Position numbers and translations under genes: made by a program | Shown here: piece by piece, positions 16,259 through 25,148 of the stretch | Layout of the letters: each line of letters starts with the position of its first letter | How positions within the stretch are numbered: the stretch's first letter is position 1 | Source: Humisphaera borealis | GTDB taxonomy: Bacteria > Planctomycetota > Phycisphaerae > Tepidisphaerales > Tepidisphaeraceae | Direction: 5' to 3' | DNA length: 64,000 nucleotides | NCBI RefSeq assembly: GCF_015169395.1 | Contig: NZ_CP063458.1 | Location: 2,418,001 to 2,482,000, forward strand | The notes under the pieces: generated by a model | What the model saw: the letters and a program-made list of their open reading frames with translations, nothing else | Told to the model about the DNA's origin: nothing | The model's database searches: none

Positions 16259-17495
16259 CCGGTATCCGCCGAAGCAGCGCATCGGCGACGAAGAACACGA
16301 CGAACATCGTGCCGATGCCGACGACGACCGAGCCGATCGCCCAGTCGATAAAGAACCAGCTTCCCAACTTCATGAAACCCGCCCAGCCGTCCCACATCGG
16401 GGCGAAATCCTGGGGCGGCGGGATGTGCCCGAACCGCACGATGTGCCCCAGGCCGACAGCGAGCATCGCAAGGACGATCCCAACCGGCGGGCAGGCGACC
16501 TGTGTGCCCAGCACCATCGCCAGCGGGTTGAGATGAAGGCGCTTGGCACCGTACAACGCGAGGATCGCGTGCAGCCCGTAAAGCGGCAGGCAGCCGATGA
16601 ACGCACCAATCGCCAGTCCGCCGGCGGCGGCGGTGCGCTTGAAGCCCTCGGGGCGGTCCTGGCGGATCTGCCGCCAGGCGTCGCGCGGGCTGAGCCAGTT
16701 CAGCACGCGCCGCCAGTGCGGCGTCGGCGCGGCAGGCGCGGCGGCATCGGACTCGGCCTCTGCGACACGATCGCGAATGCCGCCGAACGGTAGCAATCGG
16801 CGACCGACCAGCCGAGCGTGCATGAACGCTGCCCGCATGGAGTCCACCCACGGCCTAAAGTGGCTCACCCGTCGCTCGCCGGCGAAGTAGGTACACAACG
16901 CAGGCATCTCGGCGATCGACCGCCCCGCCCAACCCGCGCGGACGATGATCTCGGTCTCAAACCCGTACCGCCCGGCGCGGCACTTGAGCAGTTCCGGCAT
17001 CGCCAGCGGGTAAACGCGCAGTCCGCACTGGCTGTCGGCGACGCGCAGGCCCGATTCCATGTAGATCAGCAGGTTCGCCGACCGCCGACCAAGCCGGCTG
17101 CGCCAGGGGTAGTCGGCGGCAGACGCGTCGCGCACGCCGAGCACAAGTGATTCGGGATTCGCCCGTGCCAGCTCGAACATCTGCGGAATCTGCTCGGGCG
17201 AAAGCTGGCCGTCGGTATCGATCGATAGTGCGTGCGTGAAACCGAGCTTCTTGGCCAGTTCGAATCCGGTTCGCAACGCGGCGGCCTTACCGCGATTTTT
17301 CTCGTGCGTCTCGATATGCCGCGGGAGATTCCCGGGATGATCGAGCCATTGTTCCAGGATCGCCGCCGTCGAATCGGTCGAGCCGTCGTTCACCGCGATC
17401 ACGGCGACGCCCTGCGCGTCGACCCGCCGCAGCACGTCCAGAAGCGTGCCGGCGTTGTTGTAGGTCGGGGCGATGACGACCGGCTTAAACTCCAT
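16191..17495 (-). CDS. Glycosyltransferase family 2 fused to DUF2062
   Basis: A 434-residue protein. Residues 1-230 form a GT-A glycosyltransferase: VVIAPTYNNAGTL at the nucleotide-sugar site, VNDGSTDST, the DTDGQ metal site, and GLRVYPL. After an Ala-rich linker, residues ~290-415 match DUF2062, a helical membrane domain (GGLAIGAFIGCLPLYGLHAI). This fusion is seen in dolichol-phosphate-mannose-synthase-like enzymes of bacteria, so a polyprenyl-phosphate sugar product is likely. The gene overlaps the deacetylase gene tail to tail by 68 bases, so read-through would yield complementary RNA. Confidence 0.9.
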   Translation of the reverse strand: MEFKPVVIAPTYNNAGTLLDVLRRVDAQGVAVIAVNDGSTDSTAAILEQWLDHPGNLPRHIETHEKNRGKAAALRTGFELAKKLGFTHALSIDTDGQLSPEQIPQMFELARANPESLVLGVRDASAADYPWRSRLGRRSANLLIYMESGLRVADSQCGLRVYPLAMPELLKCRAGRYGFETEIIVRAGWAGRSIAEMPALCTYFAGERRVSHFRPWVDSMRAAFMHARLVGRRLLPFGGIRDRVAEAESDAAAPAAPTPHWRRVLNWLSPRDAWRQIRQDRPEGFKRTAAAGGLAIGAFIGCLPLYGLHAILALYGAKRLHLNPLAMVLGTQVACPPVGIVLAMLAVGLGHIVRFGHIPPPQDFAPMWDGWAGFMKLGSWFFIDWAIGSVVVGIGTMFVVFFVADALLRRIPVSEAAPALDTPAPVEVRPTAAS

Positions 17496-17603
17496 CCTGC
17501 TCCTCTAATCCAACATGACCGGGCTGCGCTGCAACGTCCGCACGCCGCGGCCCAAACGAGACGCGGCTGCCGGGTGTCTTGTTCCGCGGCGAAAGACCCG
17601 CAG

Positions 17604-17609
17604 TATACT
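17604..17609 (+). promoter_or_regulatory. Possible -10 box (TATACT) of the first plsC-like gene
   Basis: TATACT lies nine bases before the GTG I take as start (17618). A TTGTTC at 17579-17584 could be a -35 with a long 19-base spacer. A transcript from here would have almost no leader, consistent with the missing Shine-Dalgarno. Confidence 0.35.
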
Positions 17610-17617
17610 CCCAAACT

Positions 17618-18379
17618 GTGTCACGGCTCAGTCCCAACTTCTACCGGCTATGTCATTTCGGTGGCCGGTTCACTTTTTTCTGCACCATGAACCTGCGCGT
17701 CCTTCGGGCGCACCTCGCCGAACGCGACGGACCGTACGTACTGGCCGTGAGCCATCTCAGTCACATCGAGCCGTTTATCGTCGCAACTTCCATGAAGCGG
17801 CAGATCGATTTTGTCGCACGGGTCGAGTTCTATCGCTACCGCGTACTGGCCTGGACGCTAAAGAAGCTCAATGCGATCAAGGTCATCCGCCAGGGCGTCG
17901 CGGCCAATACGGTGCGGACCGCCCTTGATAGACTCAGAATCGGCCGCATCGTTGGGATTTTCCCCGAAGGGGGCGTCACCCGGGGTGAGGCGAGCGTGTG
18001 TCTCGGCGGGCCGATCAAGCTCGGTGCGGCGCTGATCGCCTGTCGGGCCGGCGTGCCGATCATTCCTTGCGTCATCGTGGGAACTCACGAACTTAACCGC
18101 GTCGGACCGTGGCTGCCTTTCAAGCGGGCTCATGCCTGGATGGCGTTCGGAGAGCCCATTGCTCCCATAAGCCCCGGCTCAACCAGGACGAGCCGCAAAG
18201 CCGCCTACGCCGAAATGGGACGACAAGTTCAGCAGGGCATGATGTCGCTCTATCGCGAGTTGTGCGATACCTACGACCTGCAAGGGATGGCCGGCGAAAC
18301 GTACGCCGAACCCGCGACGGCTTCGCGTCCACATTCACCGTTGGCTCCGGCAAACGGCAACGCATCGTCGGCCGCCTGA
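17618..18379 (+). CDS. 1-acyl-sn-glycerol-3-phosphate acyltransferase-like protein (PlsC family), HX4E variant
   Basis: A 253-residue LPLAT-family protein. The catalytic motif reads H46-LSHI-E51 where the family has HX4D, so Asp is replaced by Glu. The substrate motif FPEGG (IVGIFPEGG) is normal, as are the VPIIPCVI and FGEPI segments. It should add a fatty acyl chain to a lysophospholipid or related acceptor at the inner membrane, if the Glu variant is active. An upstream TTG at 17579 is also in frame; GTG 17618 is chosen because of the -10-like box just before it. A second PlsC gene follows after a 17-bp tandem repeat. Confidence 0.82.
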   Translation: MSRLSPNFYRLCHFGGRFTFFCTMNLRVLRAHLAERDGPYVLAVSHLSHIEPFIVATSMKRQIDFVARVEFYRYRVLAWTLKKLNAIKVIRQGVAANTVRTALDRLRIGRIVGIFPEGGVTRGEASVCLGGPIKLGAALIACRAGVPIIPCVIVGTHELNRVGPWLPFKRAHAWMAFGEPIAPISPGSTRTSRKAAYAEMGRQVQQGMMSLYRELCDTYDLQGMAGETYAEPATASRPHSPLAPANGNASSAA

Positions 18380-18461
18380 TGTGCGACTTCACTTGATGTG
18401 CGACTTCACTTGATGTGCGACTTCACTTGATGAGTCTTTCGACCTGATGAGCGATTCCACC
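18377..18461. repeat. 17-bp tandem repeat, five units, linking two plsC-like genes
   Basis: Three identical units of TGATGTGCGACTTCACT (18377-18427) are followed by TGATGAGTCTTTCGACC and TGATGAGCGATTCCACC. The first unit contains the stop of the upstream gene and the last contains the start of the downstream gene. Every unit has an overlapping TGATG stop-start word. Because 17 is not a multiple of three, the frame shifts with each copy. Confidence 0.85.
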
Positions 18462-19115
18462 TACCGCACAGTCGTCGCCATCTGCTACCCCGCGTTCTGG
18501 GTATCGGGCCGTCCCGTCGTCATCGGCCGGAAAAACATGCCGCTGACCGGCCCGGTCATTCTCGCCCCAACCCACCTGAGCCATTACGACGTCCCCCTGC
18601 TGATGGCCGAAACGCCGCGCAACATCGACTTCATGAGCGTGGTCGAGTTCCTGAGCGTGCCGTTCGTCGGCCGGCTGTTCACGGAGATGAACTGCTTCTT
18701 CCTCGACCGCGGTCGTGTCGATCTGAAGTCCGTCCGCACCGCACTTGACCGGCTGAAAAAGGGTCGGCTGGTGAGCATGTTCCCCGAAGGACACATCCGC
18801 GAATTCGACGATTCGATCATCCACGGCAGGCCGTTTAAGCCGGGCATCGCCCGCCTGGCCTACCTGTCAGGCGCACCGGTGGTACCGTGCGTCGTCCTAG
18901 GCGGCGACCGATTCAAGAAGCCGTCCGCCTGGCTACCGCTGATGCGTACGCGCTACGGGGTTAGCTTCGGGCAGCCGCTGTCGGCAAGGGCCGAACTGCC
19001 GGAGCGTGAAGCGGTTCAGGATCTCGTCCAGCGGCTGGGCGACGCCTACCCGAGGCTCTACAAAACCCTCTCGGCTGCGATGGATCGGAAACAGCTCGGC
19101 CGGACGCCCGGCTGA
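18447..19115 (+). CDS. 1-acyl-sn-glycerol-3-phosphate acyltransferase-like protein (PlsC family)
   Basis: A 222-residue LPLAT-family protein with the canonical catalytic motif H43-LSHY-D48, the acceptor motif FPEGH, and APVVPCVVLGG. It is a paralogue of the gene upstream, with shared phrases such as VRTALDRLKKGRLV, and probably acylates phospholipid or envelope lipid precursors. The ATG at 18447 lies in the last unit of the 17-bp repeat, overlapping a TGATG word, so translation may be coupled to short upstream frames. The two genes look like a tandem duplication that diverged; only this copy keeps the standard catalytic Asp. Confidence 0.9.
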   Translation: MSDSTYRTVVAICYPAFWVSGRPVVIGRKNMPLTGPVILAPTHLSHYDVPLLMAETPRNIDFMSVVEFLSVPFVGRLFTEMNCFFLDRGRVDLKSVRTALDRLKKGRLVSMFPEGHIREFDDSIIHGRPFKPGIARLAYLSGAPVVPCVVLGGDRFKKPSAWLPLMRTRYGVSFGQPLSARAELPEREAVQDLVQRLGDAYPRLYKTLSAAMDRKQLGRTPG

Positions 19116-19207
19116 ACCAGAGGACGGCCGGCCAGCGACTGCTGCCGGCGTCATGATGCATCCAGAATGCCGTCAATACGCCGACAGCTGGAAGGCCTTC
19201 CACAGAC

Positions 19208-22200
19208 CTACTTCTTCACTTTCACCAGCGTGATGGTGACTGTTCCGCCTTCGGTGCTTTCGCCTGGGGCGAATGCGGGCTTGGCCGGCTTCAGGCGGTC
19301 GACGAGATCGGGGACGCCCGCGTCAACAAGTACCTGACGTGTCGCATCGAGGCGTTCCTGTCCCAGATCAAGCGCGGCGACGCGGGTACGCCTGGGAGCC
19401 TGCCGATCGGCGCCGGGTCGCATCAGGTCGTACAGGCGATCGAGCGCGTCTTCCGTGCGGCTCAGTTCCCGATCGATCACCCGCACGCGATCCACGGCAT
19501 TGTCCACGTCCGGTCCGACGCTTACCGCCAGACGGGTTCGGGCCGACGCGGCGACATCGCCACGCAACTGCGTGAGCTCGATCTTTCGTTGCCGCAGCGA
19601 GGAGGCCAGCGCCGCGGCGTCGGCTGTGGTGGGGTTGGCACGCACCTCGGCAATGCTCAGGTCGCCGCCGCCCAGATCATGTTTGACGGAAATCGTCAGC
19701 TCCGGCTCCTTCTTCATTCGCTCGGCCAGGGCGCGCATCTTGGTCAGTTCAGCGGGCTCCAAACCGGTATAGCCGGCGGGAAACGCCAGCACGATCGGCA
19801 CTTCGGGCTTCTGCTGGCCGGCGAAAATCGCGTCGAGTCCGATCGCGGAAGCGACCCCGGTAACGGCTTTGGCGGGGATCGCAGCAATTGCGTTGAGAAA
19901 TATGCTACTGATCGCCGGCTGAATCTGCGCGCCAATACCGCCGACGCTGTATTTGCCGGCCGCATCCGGGGTGACTGTGACGCCCTTGACGGGAATGGTG
20001 ATCGATTTGTCGGCCGCCTCAACCGCGCCGATCGCGATATCGAGCGCCGCCGGTAGCACCAGGTATTTGCTGATCGGGCCACCGGCCGGTTCGGTCACCG
20101 ACAGGTCGGTAATCGCCGGGCGGGTATCGACCACAAAGCCCCCTTTGCCATCGCCGCGGAGGTCAAGCGGCATATCGAAGGTTCCATACGACAGCGCGAT
20201 ATCCTTCTGCTTTGCGAAACCGGCGAGGGATGCAAGTTCGAAGCCGCTGACGTTGACCTTCAGGTAACCGTCGGGTTTCGGATAAAGCGTGAGCTTGCCG
20301 CCAGCCGCAATCTGCGAGAACAGCTCGCGATCCTCACACTCGGGTGCCGGCGCGGTCGCTGGCTGCTGCTGGGCCGCCCCGCCAATCAGGTTGGCCACGC
20401 CGCCTACGGCACCGATGAGGCCTCCCTTGACCTTCTTCGGAACGGTCACCTTGCCCGCGTTCATGCTCGCAGAAAACCGAATTGGCCGGTCCTCCTCGTA
20501 CATCGCCATGTTGCTGGCGTCGCGCACATCCACATCGAGCGACGTCAGCGGCAGCACGAACACCGGATCGACGCTCCGATCAATCACGCGGAAATCGATC
20601 CCGCTGACCGTGAACTTATCGACGCGAATCTCTCCCGCCGGCTTCACAACCGCCACCGCGGGCGCGGTCGCCGGCTGACTGGCGGCGGGAGCTTCGGCGA
20701 CGGCGGGCTGCGTCTGGGCCGGCTGCGTTGACGCGACAGCCGGCTCAGTCGCCGGGCCAGTGGTGGGCTGGGTCGCCGGCGTAGTCGGCATCTTCACCAG
20801 CAGGCCGGCGATACGAATCCCTTCCTGGTCACGAACGACCTGCCCCATGGGCTTGGTCAGGTCGATCGACTTGATTCGCAGCGATGTCGCGATCTGCTTT
20901 CCGGCGTCGTCCTTCACCGGCCGGAACTTGGCGTCTTCAATGCGAATCTCGTCGAGCCCCAGAAGAATGTCGCCGTCCTTGATGGCCCGGAACTCGGTGT
21001 GGTGGACCAGTGCTTCGATATCGAAACCCTTGCTGAAATCCACGTCCATCGGCCCCCGCCGATCGACCTTCGCTGTTGCTTCGAGCTTCGTCTTGAACTC
21101 CCCGTCTTTCAGGTCGGCGGTGTCGATCAGCTCGCGGAGCTTCGGCGCAACAGCAAAAATGCCTTCGCCGTTGATCCCGTTCAGAATCACATCGGCGTTG
21201 ACCGTCGGCTGCTGGGCAAACGGTGCGGTCGTGATCCCGACGTTGATCGAGCCGATTAGCGGGTCGACTTTGCCCGTCAATTGAAACTTCGCCGGCGGCT
21301 GGCCGGCCGGGTCCTTGCCGAGCATCACGAGCTTTTCCAACAGCCGGAATCGCAGATTGGCGACCGTCAACGGCTTGGTATCGGGCACCGAGTGGTCGAT
21401 GTACCCGATCCGGCGGACGTTGAGGTCAAGCGTGTTGACGGTGATCAACGGCGGTGCTTTGCGGGCTTTGGCAACGGCGGCGGCAACATCGGTGGGTGCC
21501 GAGGTCGGCTGCGTCGCCGCCGCAACAGCCGGCTTTGTCGTCGCCACGTCGACAACCGCGGGTGCGGGTTCGACAGGTGCAACGGCAGGCGCGGCATCTT
21601 TCGCAGCGGGCAGCCCGACCGCCAGGCCCATCACGCCGATTGATCCATCCGCCGCCCGCACGGCATCCATCTCGAAGCCATTGAGCTGGACCTGATCAAT
21701 GGTGACCGCCCCGCCGTCGGGATTGATTAGCGGCGCGACGATGCGGAACTGGTCGAGCTTCACGAATGACGGTCCGGCTGTTCCGTCGCGGTAATCGAGA
21801 CCATTGACCAGCAGCCGGGCCTTCATGCCCCCGGCAGGCAACTGTTCAATCCCTGCGTCGATTTCAGTCGTCAGCCGGCCGTCCTTCAGACTGAAGGCCG
21901 TCCCCGCCGGCAGGTAGCCTGCCAATGCCGTCCCGCGCAGCCCGGCGACATCAATCTTCAGCATCACGGCCTGAGTCTTGGGATTGGCAAGCACCTTCCC
22001 GTTCACGGCGACGCTGTCGACGATGTCGTCGGCCTTGAAGGTGAGCTTCAAATCCGCCGGCGGGCCATCACGACCGAGCAGCAGAGCACCCAGATCGACA
22101 TTCACCCGTGCAGTGGTGTTCACGGCGGTAGCCGCCGACTGATCGGAGAGTTGCAACGCGGCATCGGTCAACTTCAGACCGCCGAGCGCGATCGCGAAAG

Positions 22201-24982
22201 CTTCGGCCGCGGGTGCGGGTGCCGCGGGCGCGGGTGCCGCAGGTGCTGCGACAGCATCAGGGGCGTTCCCGGCGGCAACGGCGGCGGGCTGCGTCGCCGG
22301 AGTAGTAGACGCCAAAGGAGCGGCCGGCGGTTGGGCCGCTTTTGCCGGTGGCTTGATCCGGATTCCACCGGCTACGATCGCGTTTCCCTTTTCCAGCGTG
22401 ACGGTCGCGCGCGGACGGGCGATCTCCACCACGCCGAGCGACAGCGTGCTCGGCGAAAACTCGATGTTGCCGAGCTTCACGCGGTCCACGCCTGCAAGCT
22501 CGGTCTGCCCGTCGGAGTAAACGACGTCTTCAATCGCGAGCGACGCCTTGATGCCTTTGTCCGTTTTTCCGAGCGACGTCTTCACGTGGGCGAGTAACGC
22601 GCCGTCCTTTAAGAGCGGTTCAACGCCAATCGTTTTTAAATACCCCGCGATCCCCGATCCGGTGATGCCCTGCCCGGTGAACAACAGGTCCGCTTTCAGC
22701 GAACCGGGGGTCGATGTGAGCGAACCTTCCATCGCCAGCTTCTCGGCGATGTTCGGGGCGACGAGCCAGCCCTTGATCTTGCCGGGCTTGGTCGCCGGTT
22801 CGAGGTCCTCCAGATCGAACGAGAAATCGGAGATTTCAAATCCCGCGTCGCCGATCGCCACGCTCGACGGCGGTACCGCAGCCTCGTCGTCGAAGCGGAC
22901 GGCAACGTCTTTCCAGGTGAACTTGCCGAGTTCGAACTTGGCGAGCTTGAGCTCGGACGGTGCGCTTTCGGGCTGCTCCTTCCGTCTCGGGTACGGCGTT
23001 GCCGCCTTGGTACGGAAGCCGAATCCGGAGAACGCCCCGTCCTTCTCCCGCTTGAAGGCCAGCGTCGGGCCAGTGATCTCGATCTCTTCGACACGCATCA
23101 CGCCGTTCTTCGGATTCACGGCAATGCCGGAGAACGAGACGTTCTTCATCCCGAACAATTCGTCGCCGTCCTGGAAGCTGATACCGCCCAGAACCGCCTC
23201 GGCACCGACCTTTCCAGAAGGATCCACCGTCGCGGACGCGGCGAGGTTCGCGGTAAACGAGCCGTCCTTGAGCGTGGAATCCAGCCCCGCGAAATCGAGG
23301 TACGGCTGGAGGATCGTCGGCTCGATGCCACTGACGTCCAACGCCAGATTCAGCGTACGCTTCTGCGCGAAGGGCCTGGCCGTTCCGTTGAGCTTGATCG
23401 CCCGTACAACGCCAGGCGACTTGAACGCGCCCGCGATCTTGATTTGCGCGTCGGGCTTAGCTGCGTCAAAGACAATATCGTTGACGCTAAGCCAGTCGAC
23501 TTCGAACGACATCTTTTCCGACTGGGGGACGAACTGATCCTGAAACGACAAGCTGACGTTCTTTAGCAGCAGTTGATCGAGCGACACACGCGCAGTCGAG
23601 GGGACCAGCTCCGCAGTCACTGCCGGTCCGGTCGCCGGTGCGGCCGGCCCGGCTGCCGCCACAGGGGCGGATGGTTTGGTTGCGGGTGTCGCGACGGGGA
23701 TAAGTTCCATACCCGCCGCGACGATGTTTCCTTCGGCGTTGCGGCTGGCGTTTGCCCGGACGCCGTCGATCAGGACGCGTGACAACTGCATGACGCCGAA
23801 CTTCGCGCTTGCCAGGTCGATCTCGAACAAGTCGCAGGCTGCGGCTTCCTTGCCGTCCGACAGCAGCGCCAGGTTCTTCAGCTTCACCGTGCCGCCGACG
23901 TATTCGGCAGGTTTCGGGTTGGCAGGGAAGGCGGGATTTTCCGGTTGCGATGCCGGTGTGGCCGGCCGCGTCGCCGAAGCACTGGTCGCGACCTGAGTGG
24001 CCGACTTCGGCTGGGTTGCCGCCGCGATCGCCGTCACCGCCGACATGACCGATGCCGGCGACGCGCGGACGGTACCGCTGGCCGTCGCGGAAAGGTCATA
24101 TGCGACCGGCCGGATACCCAGCGGTTCGAGGTACTGCGCAACCGACCGAAGGTGCAGGCCTTTGAGCCCGACGCGCACATCGGCATCGATTGACGCCCCG
24201 GCAACGCGGCCCTGACCCTCTACCGTCAGGGCGTCGAGCACCGGATCGGAGTAGAGATTCAGATAGAACTGCGTCGGCCGCTCACTGGACCCGACATCGT
24301 CGACGCGCACGTCAAGCTGGACCATCGCCTTGAGTGGCGGGGACAGGCTTTTGTCGGTCAGGTGGACGCGAAGGTGCTGCAGGCGGAACCCCTCGACGTA
24401 TGCCGGCGAGGTCAGGTCGATCTGGGTGGAGGTGGCGACCTCTTTGACGACCTTTTTCTCCACCTGCACTGTTTTGGGCGCGTTGAGCAGGTCGCCCAGG
24501 ACGTTCACGTTGCCGTCTGCTTCGCGGGTGAGGTTCAGGTCAACGCCGTCGGCTTCGACGCGCCACACTTCGAGCCTGCCGATGAGCAGTTTGAGCGGGG
24601 AGATGGTGGCACGAACATAGTTCGCCGAAGCGAACACCTCACCGGACTTCTGTGATTTGAACTCGATACGTCCCAGACCCACGTCGCCACTCAGCATGCT
24701 AAGTCGGAGCTGCGAGTACTCGGCATTGAGGCCGAAGCCGGCTGCGACCTTGTTGAGCACGATCGGGAATGCCACCTGCACGGCGATCCGAATGACCAGA
24801 CCGACGATCAGCAGGAAGAGGAAAGCCAGCCACAGCCGCCGCTTCCAAGTTCGCCGCTTCTTCTTCGGCTTCTGCGGCGTGGGGACCGGCTCTGGAGCTG
24901 GAGCGTCGGACGCCGAATCCGCACCGGGTTTCACTTCCGGCTGTTCGCCGGGGTCGAGGGGATCGACTCTCGATTCAGACAT
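19208..24982 (-). CDS. Giant AsmA/DUF748-type envelope protein
   Basis: About 1924 residues. A basic, proline-rich cytoplasmic start is followed by one membrane helix (about 49-73, RLWLAFLFLLIVGLVIRIAV) and an enormous periplasmic part made of repeated beta-strand units (patterns like LKDGxLxAxVxxSLxxxxxGxxA and VxLGNIEFSPSTLSLGVVEI), separated by Ala/Thr/Pro-rich linkers (PATQPTTGPATEP). The C-terminal ~200 residues (AELTKMRALAERMKKEPELTISVKHD) are typical of DUF748. AsmA/YhdP/TamB relatives form long grooves that carry phospholipid between membranes, so this may be a lipid bridge; neighbouring acyltransferases fit. ATG 24982 has GGAG upstream; a longer frame to 25054 is not supported. Confidence 0.85.
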   Translation of the reverse strand: MSESRVDPLDPGEQPEVKPGADSASDAPAPEPVPTPQKPKKKRRTWKRRLWLAFLFLLIVGLVIRIAVQVAFPIVLNKVAAGFGLNAEYSQLRLSMLSGDVGLGRIEFKSQKSGEVFASANYVRATISPLKLLIGRLEVWRVEADGVDLNLTREADGNVNVLGDLLNAPKTVQVEKKVVKEVATSTQIDLTSPAYVEGFRLQHLRVHLTDKSLSPPLKAMVQLDVRVDDVGSSERPTQFYLNLYSDPVLDALTVEGQGRVAGASIDADVRVGLKGLHLRSVAQYLEPLGIRPVAYDLSATASGTVRASPASVMSAVTAIAAATQPKSATQVATSASATRPATPASQPENPAFPANPKPAEYVGGTVKLKNLALLSDGKEAAACDLFEIDLASAKFGVMQLSRVLIDGVRANASRNAEGNIVAAGMELIPVATPATKPSAPVAAAGPAAPATGPAVTAELVPSTARVSLDQLLLKNVSLSFQDQFVPQSEKMSFEVDWLSVNDIVFDAAKPDAQIKIAGAFKSPGVVRAIKLNGTARPFAQKRTLNLALDVSGIEPTILQPYLDFAGLDSTLKDGSFTANLAASATVDPSGKVGAEAVLGGISFQDGDELFGMKNVSFSGIAVNPKNGVMRVEEIEITGPTLAFKREKDGAFSGFGFRTKAATPYPRRKEQPESAPSELKLAKFELGKFTWKDVAVRFDDEAAVPPSSVAIGDAGFEISDFSFDLEDLEPATKPGKIKGWLVAPNIAEKLAMEGSLTSTPGSLKADLLFTGQGITGSGIAGYLKTIGVEPLLKDGALLAHVKTSLGKTDKGIKASLAIEDVVYSDGQTELAGVDRVKLGNIEFSPSTLSLGVVEIARPRATVTLEKGNAIVAGGIRIKPPAKAAQPPAAPLASTTPATQPAAVAAGNAPDAVAAPAAPAPAAPAPAAEAFAIALGGLKLTDAALQLSDQSAATAVNTTARVNVDLGALLLGRDGPPADLKLTFKADDIVDSVAVNGKVLANPKTQAVMLKIDVAGLRGTALAGYLPAGTAFSLKDGRLTTEIDAGIEQLPAGGMKARLLVNGLDYRDGTAGPSFVKLDQFRIVAPLINPDGGAVTIDQVQLNGFEMDAVRAADGSIGVMGLAVGLPAAKDAAPAVAPVEPAPAVVDVATTKPAVAAATQPTSAPTDVAAAVAKARKAPPLITVNTLDLNVRRIGYIDHSVPDTKPLTVANLRFRLLEKLVMLGKDPAGQPPAKFQLTGKVDPLIGSINVGITTAPFAQQPTVNADVILNGINGEGIFAVAPKLRELIDTADLKDGEFKTKLEATAKVDRRGPMDVDFSKGFDIEALVHHTEFRAIKDGDILLGLDEIRIEDAKFRPVKDDAGKQIATSLRIKSIDLTKPMGQVVRDQEGIRIAGLLVKMPTTPATQPTTGPATEPAVASTQPAQTQPAVAEAPAASQPATAPAVAVVKPAGEIRVDKFTVSGIDFRVIDRSVDPVFVLPLTSLDVDVRDASNMAMYEEDRPIRFSASMNAGKVTVPKKVKGGLIGAVGGVANLIGGAAQQQPATAPAPECEDRELFSQIAAGGKLTLYPKPDGYLKVNVSGFELASLAGFAKQKDIALSYGTFDMPLDLRGDGKGGFVVDTRPAITDLSVTEPAGGPISKYLVLPAALDIAIGAVEAADKSITIPVKGVTVTPDAAGKYSVGGIGAQIQPAISSIFLNAIAAIPAKAVTGVASAIGLDAIFAGQQKPEVPIVLAFPAGYTGLEPAELTKMRALAERMKKEPELTISVKHDLGGGDLSIAEVRANPTTADAAALASSLRQRKIELTQLRGDVAASARTRLAVSVGPDVDNAVDRVRVIDRELSRTEDALDRLYDLMRPGADRQAPRRTRVAALDLGQERLDATRQVLVDAGVPDLVDRLKPAKPAFAPGESTEGGTVTITLVKVKK

Positions 24983-25148
24983 ATCGTGCTCCGGGGCAAC
25001 AAAAGTAGATGACGTACAAAAACAGAAACCTGGCAAGAACGCCGGCTGCGACAACCGGGCCGTGTCGTCACAACAGGAGTTCGAAGATGCGACCGTCCGT
25101 GGCAGCGGCGGACAGGTCGCAAAAGGCGTTCGGCCCGCTCAACCGGGG

